The notes beneath the pieces were generated by a model. That model was not told the DNA's origin. It made no database searches and saw only the letters and a list, made by a program, of their open reading frames with translations. Both the position numbers and the translations under genes were made by a program. 64,000 bases of DNA from Shinella zoogloeoides. Its GTDB lineage: Bacteria; Pseudomonadota; Alphaproteobacteria; Rhizobiales; Rhizobiaceae. The stretch lies in contig NZ_CP132311.1 of NCBI RefSeq assembly GCF_030733845.1, positions 1,987,501-2,051,500 of the forward strand, given 5' to 3'. Below are positions 1 to 8,262 of this stretch, piece after piece (the first letter of the stretch is position 1; each line of letters begins with the position of its first letter).

Positions 1-1586
1 CGGTAGGCCCAGGATTCGATGTCGGCGAACTGGAAGCCCCATTGCAGCAGGATCAGCGGCACGAAGCAGACGAAGATCAGCAGATAGATCGCCAGCCCCG
101 CCGCAAGCCCCACCTGGTCGAGCGCCACCGGGCCAAGGCCGAAACGCTCTTCCAGCTTCTTGCCCACCGCCGTTTCGGCGAAGGCGCCCGTCGCGGAGAC
201 GGCGCGGCCGGAGAGGAAGCCGATATACATCGTCACCACCGCCGCTCCCGTCACGACGATCTGCGTGGCGACGAACCGCGCCATGCCGACATAGCCGAGC
301 AGCGACGCGAAGATGAGGCCAAGCCCCGTCAGCGTCAGCAGGACGAAGATCGACCGCGGCCAGGGGCGCCCCGGCGTATCCGGCTTTTCGCCCTGATGCA
401 GCACCGGCTTGATGAAGGCGGTGACGACGAGCAGGAGGCCGATGATGATCGAGGCGAAGAAGCTCTTGACCACGGTCAGCACGACCGGCGAGCCGAGCAC
501 TTCGCTGATCGTGCCGAGGAAGTAGTCGGCGCCGTTGACGATCGCCATGCTGAGGATCAGCAGCCAGAGGAGCTGGGCCCCGCGATCGGAAACGCGTACC
601 AGCCGCCAATGCCCGTCTCCCGGCGAGAGCACCGCATTGGCAAGCTGCCCCACGAAGTAGACCGCCACGACCACGCCGAGCGCGATCGCGATGATGGGCG
701 CAATGTCGGTTCGCAACACTTTGAAGGCGTCGAGGAAGAAGTAGCTGGCCCCCGCGAAGGCCGCCGCCGCCATGGTCGGCAGGACTGTCGACCAGAAGGC
801 GACGGAAAGACGGGTGATGTAATGCGGTTTTTCCTGCCGCGCGGCGCGGGTGATGTAGGGCGAGAACAGCCGGTAGCTGCCGGAGAGCAGCACGAGGGCC
901 GCCATCAGCGAGAGACCGACCGCGCCGAGAAGCTGCATCCGCTTGAATTTCCAGACGAACTGCAGCCACGCCGTCACGGTGCGGCCGAGCGTCTGCGCTT
1001 CCTCGGCAATCGCGCCGGAAGCCTCGGCAAACAGGTCGGAGCTGACTTCCGTGCGCTTCAGGATGGCATCGGTGAAGAGCAGCCGGCGGATCTCGGTAAT
1101 GCGGTTCGACAGCTTGATCGCTTCGATCGAGAGATTTTCCGCCTCCCCCGTCAAGGCATTGATTTCGTTGCGCTCGGCGGTGAGTTTCTTGCGCTCCTCG
1201 ACGACGACGTCCGCCTCTGCCGGCGCGCCCTCCGCCGGTGGGTCGCCGAGTTCCGTCTGGCGCGCCTTGATCGCATCCAGCCGCGGCCGGGTGGCGACGG
1301 AGGTGGCGAGGATCGAGCGGTTCAGCGTCTCCGCTTCCATCTTCAGGTCGACAAGGCGCGCGTCGTCGTCCTTGTATTTCTCGACCCGTTCGCGAATGGA
1401 ATTGAGCTGCGCGCCCGCGCGATCGAGATCCGTGTTCGCCTGTTGGAGCTGCGTCGTCGTATCGGGGGCCGCCGCCGTCTGCGCAAGGACCGGTGAGGCC
1501 GCAAGCGCGAGGACCGCGAGAAGGACGGAAAGAAGGCGGGAGATCGGCAACAGGCCATCCTCGTTGGACAGAAACAGACGACGCAT
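1..1586 (-). CDS. Mechanosensitive ion channel family protein with DUF3772 domain (3' part cut by window edge)
   Basis: The 528 visible codons start with a cleavable signal peptide (hydrophobic stretch LLAVLALAASPVLAQ). A charged, coiled-coil-prone periplasmic region of about 160 residues follows, as in DUF3772-type MscS proteins. After it come about eight hydrophobic segments, the last ones reading LLGAVGLSLMAALVLL through to LLIFVCFVPLILLQWGF near the window edge. The pore-lining MscS helix and beta domain would lie beyond base 1. Such large MscS paralogues sit in the inner membrane and open under hypo-osmotic stress. The ATG at 1586 was chosen because it directly precedes the signal peptide; a GTG nine bases upstream is possible. 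Product family is an inference from architecture. Confidence 0.85.
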   Translation of the reverse strand, partial: MRRLFLSNEDGLLPISRLLSVLLAVLALAASPVLAQTAAAPDTTTQLQQANTDLDRAGAQLNSIRERVEKYKDDDARLVDLKMEAETLNRSILATSVATRPRLDAIKARQTELGDPPAEGAPAEADVVVEERKKLTAERNEINALTGEAENLSIEAIKLSNRITEIRRLLFTDAILKRTEVSSDLFAEASGAIAEEAQTLGRTVTAWLQFVWKFKRMQLLGAVGLSLMAALVLLSGSYRLFSPYITRAARQEKPHYITRLSVAFWSTVLPTMAAAAFAGASYFFLDAFKVLRTDIAPIIAIALGVVVAVYFVGQLANAVLSPGDGHWRLVRVSDRGAQLLWLLILSMAIVNGADYFLGTISEVLGSPVVLTVVKSFFASIIIGLLLVVTAFIKPVLHQGEKPDTPGRPWPRSIFVLLTLTGLGLIFASLLGYVGMARFVATQIVVTGAAVVTMYIGFLSGRAVSATGAFAETAVGKKLEERFGLGPVALDQVGLAAGLAIYLLIFVCFVPLILLQWGFQFADIESWAY

Positions 1587-1653
1587 CGCGTTCACGCGAT
1601 TCTGCCCTTTCTAGCCATGATTGCGGCCATTTTAAACCGGAACGGCGGGCCGA

Positions 1654-2211
1654 TCAGAATCCGGCGCCCGGTTCGGCGAGATAGGCTTCCTCCTCCGGCG
1701 TCGAAACCCGGCCGAGGAAGGCATTGCGATGCGGAAAACGACCGTATTCGGCGATGACGTCGCGGTGCCGCATCGCATAGTCCAGGTACATCTCGTCGCC
1801 ATGCGCCTCGAAGAGCGAGACGGAAAGGTCCTGATCGGCAAGCGTCTCCGAATGCTCGAAGGGCATGTAGAAGAAGTGGCGCCGGCCGTAGTCCACCAGC
1901 CTGTCCGCCCCTGCCTCCAACGCAAGCCGCGCCTCCCGCCGGGCGATCCAGTCCGTGGAAAACGCCATCGGCGAGGCGCGGTACATGTTGCGGGGAAACT
2001 GGTCGAGCACGATGATCGCCGCCAGCCGCGCCTCGGGGCTTGCCCGCCATTCCGGCGCGACATCGCGCGACAGGGCGAGATGCGTTTCGGCGAACTGGTC
2101 GCGCACGCGCTGATCGAGCTCCGGCGTCGATTGCCACCAGTCCTTCGCCGTCAGCGTCTCGCACCAATAGCCGACGACCTCTTCCGGTCGCTTGATTCCA
2201 CCATCGCCCAT
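1654..2211 (-). CDS. DUF924 family protein
   Basis: This 185-residue cytoplasmic protein matches the DUF924 pattern: an early VVGYWCE motif, then VLDQFPRNMYR near residue 70, HFFYMPFEHSE near 120, and HRDVIAEYGRFPHRN near 150. The family is all-helical (TPR-like) and has no established biochemical role. GGAGG lies about 6 bases before the ATG at 2211. An in-frame extension upstream exists but runs through the TauE gene and is not credible. It is the last gene of the minus-strand run permease-deaminase-TauE, 74 bases behind the TauE stop, so it may be co-transcribed with them. Confidence 0.9.
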   Translation of the reverse strand: MGDGGIKRPEEVVGYWCETLTAKDWWQSTPELDQRVRDQFAETHLALSRDVAPEWRASPEARLAAIIVLDQFPRNMYRASPMAFSTDWIARREARLALEAGADRLVDYGRRHFFYMPFEHSETLADQDLSVSLFEAHGDEMYLDYAMRHRDVIAEYGRFPHRNAFLGRVSTPEEEAYLAEPGAGF

Positions 2212-2285
2212 GCCAAACCTCCATTCGTCTCTGCCGCCCAATATGGCGTCTCGAAAGGGTGTGGCAAGGGCCTCCCGTTCGTCGG

Positions 2286-2993
2286 TCAGCGAACGATGAG
2301 AAACAGTCCGCTGACGATGGCGAAGCTGAGGACGCCGATTCGAAGGCCGCGTCCGCCGATGCGGTGGTGTGCGAGCCTCGAGACGGCGCTTCCGAGGAGA
2401 ACCGGCGGCGTAAGATAGAGCGCCGCGAGAAGCTGCTCGGAGCCGATGCGCCCGGAAAATGCCAGCACGACCAGCGACATGATCTCGCCGACGAAGAAAC
2501 AGAGCGCGACCGTGGCCCGCAGCACCGGCGCCTTGGCGTGCTGGTAGAGCAAGGCAAGCGGCGGGCCGCCGATGCCGGTGGCGGTTTCCGTGACGCCGGT
2601 GAACAGGCCGACCCCCAGCGCGCTCGGCTTGTTCGGGGTGAAGGGCGGAGCAACCAGCGCGGCGCCGGCGGCAACCACGGTGAAGATGCCGACCGCAAGA
2701 TCGAGCTGGTCCAGTGACAGCGCGGCCAGAAGCCAGAGGCCGGCGAACGTGCCGGCAAAACGGCCGATGGTGATCCATGTCGCGCCCGACCAGTCGACAT
2801 GCTCGCGCTCGCGCGCCGCGACATGCAGGTTGAGCGGCAGCATCAGCAACAGCAGGGTGACGGGCAGCAGTTCCGGCTTCAGCATCCCGACGACCGGCGC
2901 GACGATCAGCGCAAAGCCGATGCCGAGCGCGCCCTGGATGAAGGCCGAGACGAAGGTCACGGCGGCCAGAATGGCGATAAGGCTGATGCTCAT
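2286..2993 (-). CDS. Sulfite exporter TauE/SafE family membrane protein
   Basis: This 235-residue integral membrane protein has about seven or eight hydrophobic segments and the TauE/SafE hallmarks: AFIQGALGIGFALI near the N-terminus and GVTETATGIGGPPLALL near residue 145. The family moves small anions such as sulfite, sulfoacetate or other organic acids across the inner membrane, and the substrate cannot be read from sequence. Its ATG overlaps the TGA of the upstream deaminase gene by four bases (ATGA), so translation is probably coupled. That ties it to nucleobase uptake and deamination and suggests, as inference only, that it moves a product or co-product of that pathway. Confidence 0.92.
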   Translation of the reverse strand: MSISLIAILAAVTFVSAFIQGALGIGFALIVAPVVGMLKPELLPVTLLLLMLPLNLHVAAREREHVDWSGATWITIGRFAGTFAGLWLLAALSLDQLDLAVGIFTVVAAGAALVAPPFTPNKPSALGVGLFTGVTETATGIGGPPLALLYQHAKAPVLRATVALCFFVGEIMSLVVLAFSGRIGSEQLLAALYLTPPVLLGSAVSRLAHHRIGGRGLRIGVLSFAIVSGLFLIVR

Positions 2994-4390
2994 TGATAGT
3001 GTCCGAGATCACGATGCGCTTGCGAAAGCGGGTGAATGCGCTGGATCGGCGCCTTCGCGATGGCCGCGGCCGTATCGCCGCGCACCTCGGCCAGCAGCGC
3101 CCGCGCATCCCAGTCGACGGGCCAGCCCTGCCACAGCCGAAGCTGCCCGCCGGTGAAGACGGCGTCGATCTGGTCGCGGTTGCCGTAGCGCACAAGCTCC
3201 CACATCAGGTCGTGCGAGGGCGTGAATTCCGGCCGGTCGAGATCGACGAGCAGGAAATCGGCGGCAAGGCCTTCGGCGATCGCGCCGGTCACGCCCGACA
3301 GGCCAGCCGCGTCCGCGGCGCCCGATGTCGCGCGGTCGAGCCAGAGCCAGCCGCCGCCGCAGGACGAATCGCCCGTGGCAAGGCCGAAGCCCGCGCGCTG
3401 CAGGCCCTCGCCCGCCTCCATCAGCCGGAAACCATCCGCGCGCGTTCCGTCCGTGCCCAGCCCGAAGCGGATGCCGAGCGCCGCCATCTGCAGCGCCGGC
3501 GCCACGGCATTGCCCTTCCACAGGCTGGCCACCGGATTGTAGGCGACCGCCGTTCCGGTGTCCCGCAGGAGGTTGAGTTCATGCGGCGTGACAAGCGTCG
3601 AATGCGCCAGCAGGACCTGGGGGCCGAGAGCCCCCAGATGCGCCAGATGCTCGATCGGCCGGCGCCCGCGCGCCACGAGCGAGCGCTCGACGGCGACGAG
3701 ATGTTCGTTGACATGGGTCTGGAACACCACCCCGTTCGCCGCCGCCATGTCGGACACTGCCTTCAGCATCCCGTCGCTCGCCGCTTCCGGAATGGAAATC
3801 GCCAGCGACGGGTGGATCAGCGGGTCGTTCCGGTAGACCGAAAGGTGCTCCTCGGCCTGCCGCAGGATGGCGGCGGGCTCCGGGATATGCGCGGTGCCGC
3901 CGAGATCGTTGCAGATGAAGCCGACGACGCTGCGAAGCCCGACCTCTCTTGCGGCACGCACGAGGGCGCCGACATGGCCCTCCGAGCGTGTGCCGGCATC
4001 GACGGCGGTCGTGAAACCGCCGCGCAGGCATTCGAGCGCCGCGAGCTTCGCCGAGAGATAGACCATGCGCTCGTCGAGGCTGCCCTCCAGCGGCACCCAG
4101 ATCCGTCGGAAGATTTCCGACGGTTCCCCGAAGACCAGCGCCTTGCCGAGCGACTGGGTCAGGTGCGTATGGGTATCGACGAAGCCCGGCATCAGCAGAT
4201 GGTCCGGCAGATCGACCGGTTTCAGCTCCGGAAAGTCCCGGGCAACGGCTTCTGCCGTATCGATCCGGTGAAAGGCCCCGGCGCGCACGACGACGGCCAT
4301 GCCGGCACGCGGCCCTTCCGGCAGAAGGACGAGACCAGGACGAAGCAGCAGGTCGCCTGACATCGACAGTTTTTCGCGGATCGCGCTCAC
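2990..4390 (-). CDS. Amidohydrolase, AtzA/TrzN/guanine deaminase-like subfamily
   Basis: The 466-residue protein has the metal ligands of the AtzA/TrzN/cytosine-guanine deaminase branch of the amidohydrolase superfamily: HTH at about 74-76, QTHVNEH (H226, E229), LAHS (H263) and GTDGTR (D314). The reaction is presumably hydrolytic deamination of an N-heterocycle in the cytoplasm; the exact substrate is not readable. The GTG at 4390 is preferred because AAGGAG lies seven bases before it and it overlaps the permease stop codon by four bases (GTGA); the ATG at 4363 has no good ribosome site. Encoded between an NCS2 nucleobase permease and a TauE permease, it is probably the catalytic step of a small salvage or catabolic operon. 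Confidence 0.9.
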   Translation of the reverse strand: MSAIREKLSMSGDLLLRPGLVLLPEGPRAGMAVVVRAGAFHRIDTAEAVARDFPELKPVDLPDHLLMPGFVDTHTHLTQSLGKALVFGEPSEIFRRIWVPLEGSLDERMVYLSAKLAALECLRGGFTTAVDAGTRSEGHVGALVRAAREVGLRSVVGFICNDLGGTAHIPEPAAILRQAEEHLSVYRNDPLIHPSLAISIPEAASDGMLKAVSDMAAANGVVFQTHVNEHLVAVERSLVARGRRPIEHLAHLGALGPQVLLAHSTLVTPHELNLLRDTGTAVAYNPVASLWKGNAVAPALQMAALGIRFGLGTDGTRADGFRLMEAGEGLQRAGFGLATGDSSCGGGWLWLDRATSGAADAAGLSGVTGAIAEGLAADFLLVDLDRPEFTPSHDLMWELVRYGNRDQIDAVFTGGQLRLWQGWPVDWDARALLAEVRGDTAAAIAKAPIQRIHPLSQAHRDLGHYQ

Positions 4391-5754
4391 TCGTTTGCTC
4401 CTTGGGCGGTGGATTGCAGGCACGGCGCCGTTTCCGCAGGCTGACTGCCGGCGCCATGGTGGGAGAAGACGGCATTGACCAGGACGGCCGTGATGGTGCC
4501 GGCGGCAAGCCCGTTGCCGAGGATCATCTGCGTCCATTGCGGGAACTGGCTGTAGACGCCGGGCACCAGGATCGGCAGCAGGCCGATCGACAGGGCCGAG
4601 GCCAGCGTGAACATCGCGCCGTGCTCACGCAGGTCGACACGACGCAAGAGGTCGATCCCGATGACGCCGATGATCGAGAAGACGATGACCGCCGTGCCGC
4701 CGACGACGGCTTCCGGCAGGGCCGTTGCCATCCGCCCGATCGGCGCGACAAGCGCGATCAGGACGAGGATGGCGCCCGCCATGGCGGTGACGTAGCGCGA
4801 CTTCACATTGGTCGCGCGCACGATGCCGACATTCTCGCCGCTCGTGATGATCAGCGACGTGCCGAACAGGCCGCCGACCAGCGACATCACGGCATCGCCG
4901 CGGATGGTCGCGGGGACGATCGCATGCGCATCGCCCCTGCGGCCTACGATCTCGGCCGTCGCGATGGTCTGGCCCGTCGCCTCCGCCATCGAGATGATCG
5001 AGAAGACGATGAGCGGGATGGCGGCGATGGGATCGAATTTCGGCATGCCGAAGGGAAAGAGCTGCGGAACGGCGATGACCGGGCCCGACAGAACGCCGGA
5101 GAAGTCCATATGCCCGAGGGCGAGCGCGACGAGCGAGCCGCCGACGAGGCCGAGCATGACGGCAAGCCGCTGGAGCGTTCCGGAAAGGACGCGCGCGGCG
5201 ACCACCGTGAGAACGATGGTGATCAGCGCCAGCCCGACCTCGATCGGGGCGGCAAAACCTTCGCTGCCGGGCTTGCCGGTGATCGTCACGCCGTAGATGC
5301 GCACCAGGTTGACGGAGACCAGCAGCAGCATCGTTCCGACCACGATGGGCGGAAAGTAGCGCAGCAGCCTGCGAAAGACCGGCAGCGCGAGAAAATAGAA
5401 CAGGGCCGTCATGATGACGGCGCCGACCGCCGTCTGGACGTCCGTCTGCTGCGCGATCGCCAGGAAGATGGCGATCGGCGCGCCGCCCGGCACCATGACG
5501 AAGGGCAGGCGCGCGCCGAAACCCTTCGGCCCGAAACTCTGCAGCATCGAGCCGAGGCCACAGACGAAGAAGGTGGCGCTGATGAGCGATACCGTCACGG
5601 CATCGGAAAAGCCGAGCGCCTTGCTCACAAGAAAGACGGCGGTGATGGGAGACGCCGCCATCACCAGGACATGCTGCATGCCGAACAGGACCAGGCTGCG
5701 CAACGGCAGCCTCTCATCGGCCGGATCGACGACTCCATTCAATTCATTCTTCAT
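4387..5754 (-). CDS. NCS2 family nucleobase:cation symporter
   Basis: The 455-residue membrane protein carries the nucleobase-ascorbate transporter signatures: Gln27-His28 in the first membrane span (GMQHVLVM), a conserved acidic residue in MAEATGQ (E258), and the NAT motif GENVGIVRAT (E307-G310). It should import a purine or pyrimidine with protons or sodium. It heads a minus-strand operon with the deaminase and TauE genes and lies opposite a LacI regulator. Two identical 14-base operator-like sequences sit within 100 bases upstream of its ATG, so regulation by that LacI protein is likely. Xanthine, uracil or an oxidised base are all possible substrates. Confidence 0.93.
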   Translation of the reverse strand: MKNELNGVVDPADERLPLRSLVLFGMQHVLVMAASPITAVFLVSKALGFSDAVTVSLISATFFVCGLGSMLQSFGPKGFGARLPFVMVPGGAPIAIFLAIAQQTDVQTAVGAVIMTALFYFLALPVFRRLLRYFPPIVVGTMLLLVSVNLVRIYGVTITGKPGSEGFAAPIEVGLALITIVLTVVAARVLSGTLQRLAVMLGLVGGSLVALALGHMDFSGVLSGPVIAVPQLFPFGMPKFDPIAAIPLIVFSIISMAEATGQTIATAEIVGRRGDAHAIVPATIRGDAVMSLVGGLFGTSLIITSGENVGIVRATNVKSRYVTAMAGAILVLIALVAPIGRMATALPEAVVGGTAVIVFSIIGVIGIDLLRRVDLREHGAMFTLASALSIGLLPILVPGVYSQFPQWTQMILGNGLAAGTITAVLVNAVFSHHGAGSQPAETAPCLQSTAQGANE

Positions 5755-5788
5755 GATTCTCTCCTCCCGGCCTCCTCAAGCCGCTTAT

Positions 5789-5849
5789 GCAAATCGTTTT
5801 GCGTGCCGCATTTCGTACCACAGATTTCGCCATTTGCAAATCGTTTTGC
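5789..5849. promoter_or_regulatory. Two identical LacI-type operator sequences between permease and regulator
   Basis: GCAAATCGTTTTGC occurs at 5789-5802 and again at 5836-5849. Each is palindromic except for the T/T pair flanking a central CG, the usual form of LacI-family operators. The copies are 47 bases apart start to start, in the only space shared by the divergent permease operon and the LacI gene. They probably bind the product of the gene starting at 5893 and control both directions. Confidence 0.75.
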
Positions 5850-5892
5850 GAACAGCCCCTCGGCATGCTAGAGAAGATTGACTGGAGGCATC

Positions 5893-6915
5893 ATGGGAAA
5901 ACCTACAATTGCCGACCTTGCGAGGGTGGCGGGCGTGTCCGTCACCACGGTGTCGCACGCCTTCAGCGGCCGCCGCCACGTCGAGCCGGAAACCCGCAAG
6001 CGCATCGAGGCGCTTGCCCGGGAGATCGGCTATCGGCCCAACCACCGCGCGCAGCGCCTGCGCACCGGGCGGGCCGGATCGATCGCTCTCGTCTCGTCGA
6101 TGCCCTTCGCCGTCGCCGCCGGCCCTTCCCGGCTCGGCTTCCTGATGGAGATCGCCGCCGCCGCCGCAGTAACGGCCTTTTCGCGCGGCATCTCGCTTTG
6201 CCTCGTCCCGCCGCTCGGGCCGCGCGACAGCCTGGACGCGCTAGAAGTGGACGGCGCCATCGTCGTCGAGCCCGAGCGTGACGATCCGGTGCTGGATTTC
6301 TTTTCCGACCGCGGCGTGGAGGTCGTCTCCATCGGGCGTGCGCCGGGGCGCGACGCCCCCCCCTTTGTGGACCTGCAGAGCGGTGCCACCGCGCATCTGC
6401 TGCTCGACCATCTTTTTTCGGAGGGCGGCCGCGTCGGCCTGATAACCGGCCAGCAAAGACGCAATTCCTATATCGAGATGGAAGCCGCCTATGCGGCACT
6501 CACCGCGCGAACCGGCTCGCCGCCGCTCGCCATCCGCGTCGACGAGCAGGGCGGCGAACAGGCCGCAGCCGCGGCCGCCGAAAGCCTTTTTCGCGCCGAC
6601 CCTGCCCTTTCTGCCCTCTGCGTGCCGGTGGACGCCTTCGCTACCGGCGTGCTGGAGGCGGCCCGCGCCGCCGGGCGCAGGGTCCCGCAGGACCTTCGGC
6701 TGGCAACCCGTTATGACGGCATGCGCGCCAAGCTGGCGACGCCCGCCCTCACCGCCGTCGACCTCCATCTCGACCAGGTGGCGGCAGCGGCGGTCGACCT
6801 GCTCATCGCCCGGCTGGAACAGGCCGAGCCGGCGCCGCACGTCATATCGCCGCCCGCATTGGTTCTGCGCGCCTCGTCTGCGGCATCGCCGGAGGCATTC
6901 AAGTCGAAGGACTGA
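5893..6915 (+). CDS. LacI family transcriptional regulator
   Basis: The 340-residue protein starts with a canonical LacI helix-turn-helix and hinge helix (MGKPTIADLARVAGVSVTTV, then SGRRHVEPETRKRI and YRPNHRAQRLRTG), followed by a periplasmic-binding-protein-like effector domain. GGAGG lies eight bases before the ATG at 5893. A TTG fifteen bases upstream is less likely. Divergent to the nucleobase permease operon with twin operators between, it is the probable local repressor, with a purine/pyrimidine-type ligand as the natural guess. Residues 70 to 130 are Ala/Pro-rich and somewhat degenerate compared with typical LacI proteins. Confidence 0.93.
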   Translation: MGKPTIADLARVAGVSVTTVSHAFSGRRHVEPETRKRIEALAREIGYRPNHRAQRLRTGRAGSIALVSSMPFAVAAGPSRLGFLMEIAAAAAVTAFSRGISLCLVPPLGPRDSLDALEVDGAIVVEPERDDPVLDFFSDRGVEVVSIGRAPGRDAPPFVDLQSGATAHLLLDHLFSEGGRVGLITGQQRRNSYIEMEAAYAALTARTGSPPLAIRVDEQGGEQAAAAAAESLFRADPALSALCVPVDAFATGVLEAARAAGRRVPQDLRLATRYDGMRAKLATPALTAVDLHLDQVAAAAVDLLIARLEQAEPAPHVISPPALVLRASSAASPEAFKSKD

Positions 6916-6960
6916 CGCCGATTCTTCGGGCACCGGACGTGAACAGGAACGGAACGTGAA

Positions 6961-6977
6961 TTGGAAACCGTTTCCAA
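6961..6977. promoter_or_regulatory. 17-base perfect palindrome resembling a LacI operator
   Basis: TTGGAAACCGTTTCCAA is perfectly symmetric around its central base and contains the GGAAACCGTTTCC core common among sugar-responsive LacI operators. It lies 46 bases after the LacI stop codon and 80 bases before the end of tRNA-Lys, with no promoter-dependent gene obviously attached. It differs from the two sites upstream of the regulator. It may be the remnant of a lost regulon member or a site for another regulator. Confidence 0.4.
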
Positions 6978-7056
6978 ACCGGCGGGAAGCCGGGAGTTCA
7001 TCGATTTTCGCCCTCGCGGGCAACTATCTGTTTAATCAGCGGAATTTGGGAAGGAT

Positions 7057-7132
<76 letters not shown>

Positions 7133-7251
7133 ACACACGACCGCTCCAGCGGTCTGATGGGGCGTATAATGGGCGTGGCCGGGCTTGTCCATACCGCAGT
7201 CGGAAAAAAACGCATTCATGCCGAAAATTCTTCTGCAGCGCAAAACGACCG

Positions 7252-8169
7252 TCACAAATCCAGCGTTCCCGACGCGATGCGCACGGCCTCTCCGCCGATG
7301 CGCGCGCCGGCGATCGCGCCGCCGGTCACGTCGAGATGCAGGTGGATATGGGAAGGACGGCGCATTTCGACGCCCTGCTCGATCAGGAACGGATGGTGCC
7401 CGTCCACCAGCTTGTCGAAGAAATGGATCGCGCCGGACATGGCGGCGACGGCCGAGCCTGTCGCCGGATCCTCGCTGATGCCCATATCGGGCGCGAACAT
7501 GCGGGCGTGGAATTTCGCATTGTGGTTCACGCCGCCGCGGCAATAGAGATAGGCCGAGGCAAGCCGGCCCTCGGCGAAGGGCGTGCAGCGCTCCCAGAGC
7601 GCGGGATCGAAGTCCACGGCGGCGGCCGCCGCAAGGTCGTGCACCGGGATCATCACGAAGGCGACGCCGGCGCTCCAGAGCGACGGTACGTGATTCTCGA
7701 AGCCGATCTGGCCCGGCTTCAGGCTGAAGGCGTCGGCGAGCGCCTGCCGGTCGAAGGTCGCCTCCAGGCGCGCGGACTTGCGCGGCAGGTCGAACTCGGC
7801 GAAGGCGGCCTTGCCGACGCCGAATTTCACCGCACAGCGCACCGGGCCGACATTCTCTTCCAGCACGCATACCTGATCGCGCGGCCCTGCCCCGTTGCCT
7901 TCGCCGGCCTCTGCAATCGCGATCGCCGCGCCCACCGTCGGATGGCCGGCAAAGGGCAGTTCGACGCCGGGCGTGAAGATGCGCAGGCGCGCGGTATGCG
8001 TCGGGCTCTCCGCCGCCTTCACGAAGACCGTTTCGGAGAGGTTGAACTCACCTGCGATGCGCTGCATCGTGTCATCGTTAAGACCGTCGGCATCGAAGAC
8101 AACGGCCAGCGGATTGCCGGCAAGCCGTGTATCGGTGAAGACGTCGTAGATGGCGTAGCGGCGGGGCAA
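7252..8169 (-). CDS. PhzF family phenazine biosynthesis-like protein (isomerase)
   Basis: The 305-residue protein has the two-lobed diaminopimelate-epimerase-like fold of PhzF. Visible motifs are AGNPLAVVFDA at 17-27, FNLSETVFV with the catalytic-type Glu46, FAGHPTVGAA near 74, and the second-lobe MGISEDPATGSAVAAM near 230. True PhzF isomerises dihydro-3-hydroxyanthranilate, but most homologues outside phenazine clusters have unknown substrates. No other phenazine gene is nearby, so a general isomerase role is all that can be said. It stands alone between tRNA-Lys and the EEP nuclease gene. Confidence 0.92.
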   Translation of the reverse strand: MPRRYAIYDVFTDTRLAGNPLAVVFDADGLNDDTMQRIAGEFNLSETVFVKAAESPTHTARLRIFTPGVELPFAGHPTVGAAIAIAEAGEGNGAGPRDQVCVLEENVGPVRCAVKFGVGKAAFAEFDLPRKSARLEATFDRQALADAFSLKPGQIGFENHVPSLWSAGVAFVMIPVHDLAAAAAVDFDPALWERCTPFAEGRLASAYLYCRGGVNHNAKFHARMFAPDMGISEDPATGSAVAAMSGAIHFFDKLVDGHHPFLIEQGVEMRRPSHIHLHLDVTGGAIAGARIGGEAVRIASGTLDL

Positions 8170-8262
8170 GACATTCTCCCTGTTCGATTTTCACCCGGAA
8201 GCGTCGCCTAAACCTGCCCGAGCCCTCCGCTGTGGGCAAGCAAAAATGACGCCGTCATCGGC

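Noticed and set aside
7252..8169. A phenazine biosynthesis cluster
   Set aside because: Only a PhzF-like gene is present; no phzA-G partner is in the window.
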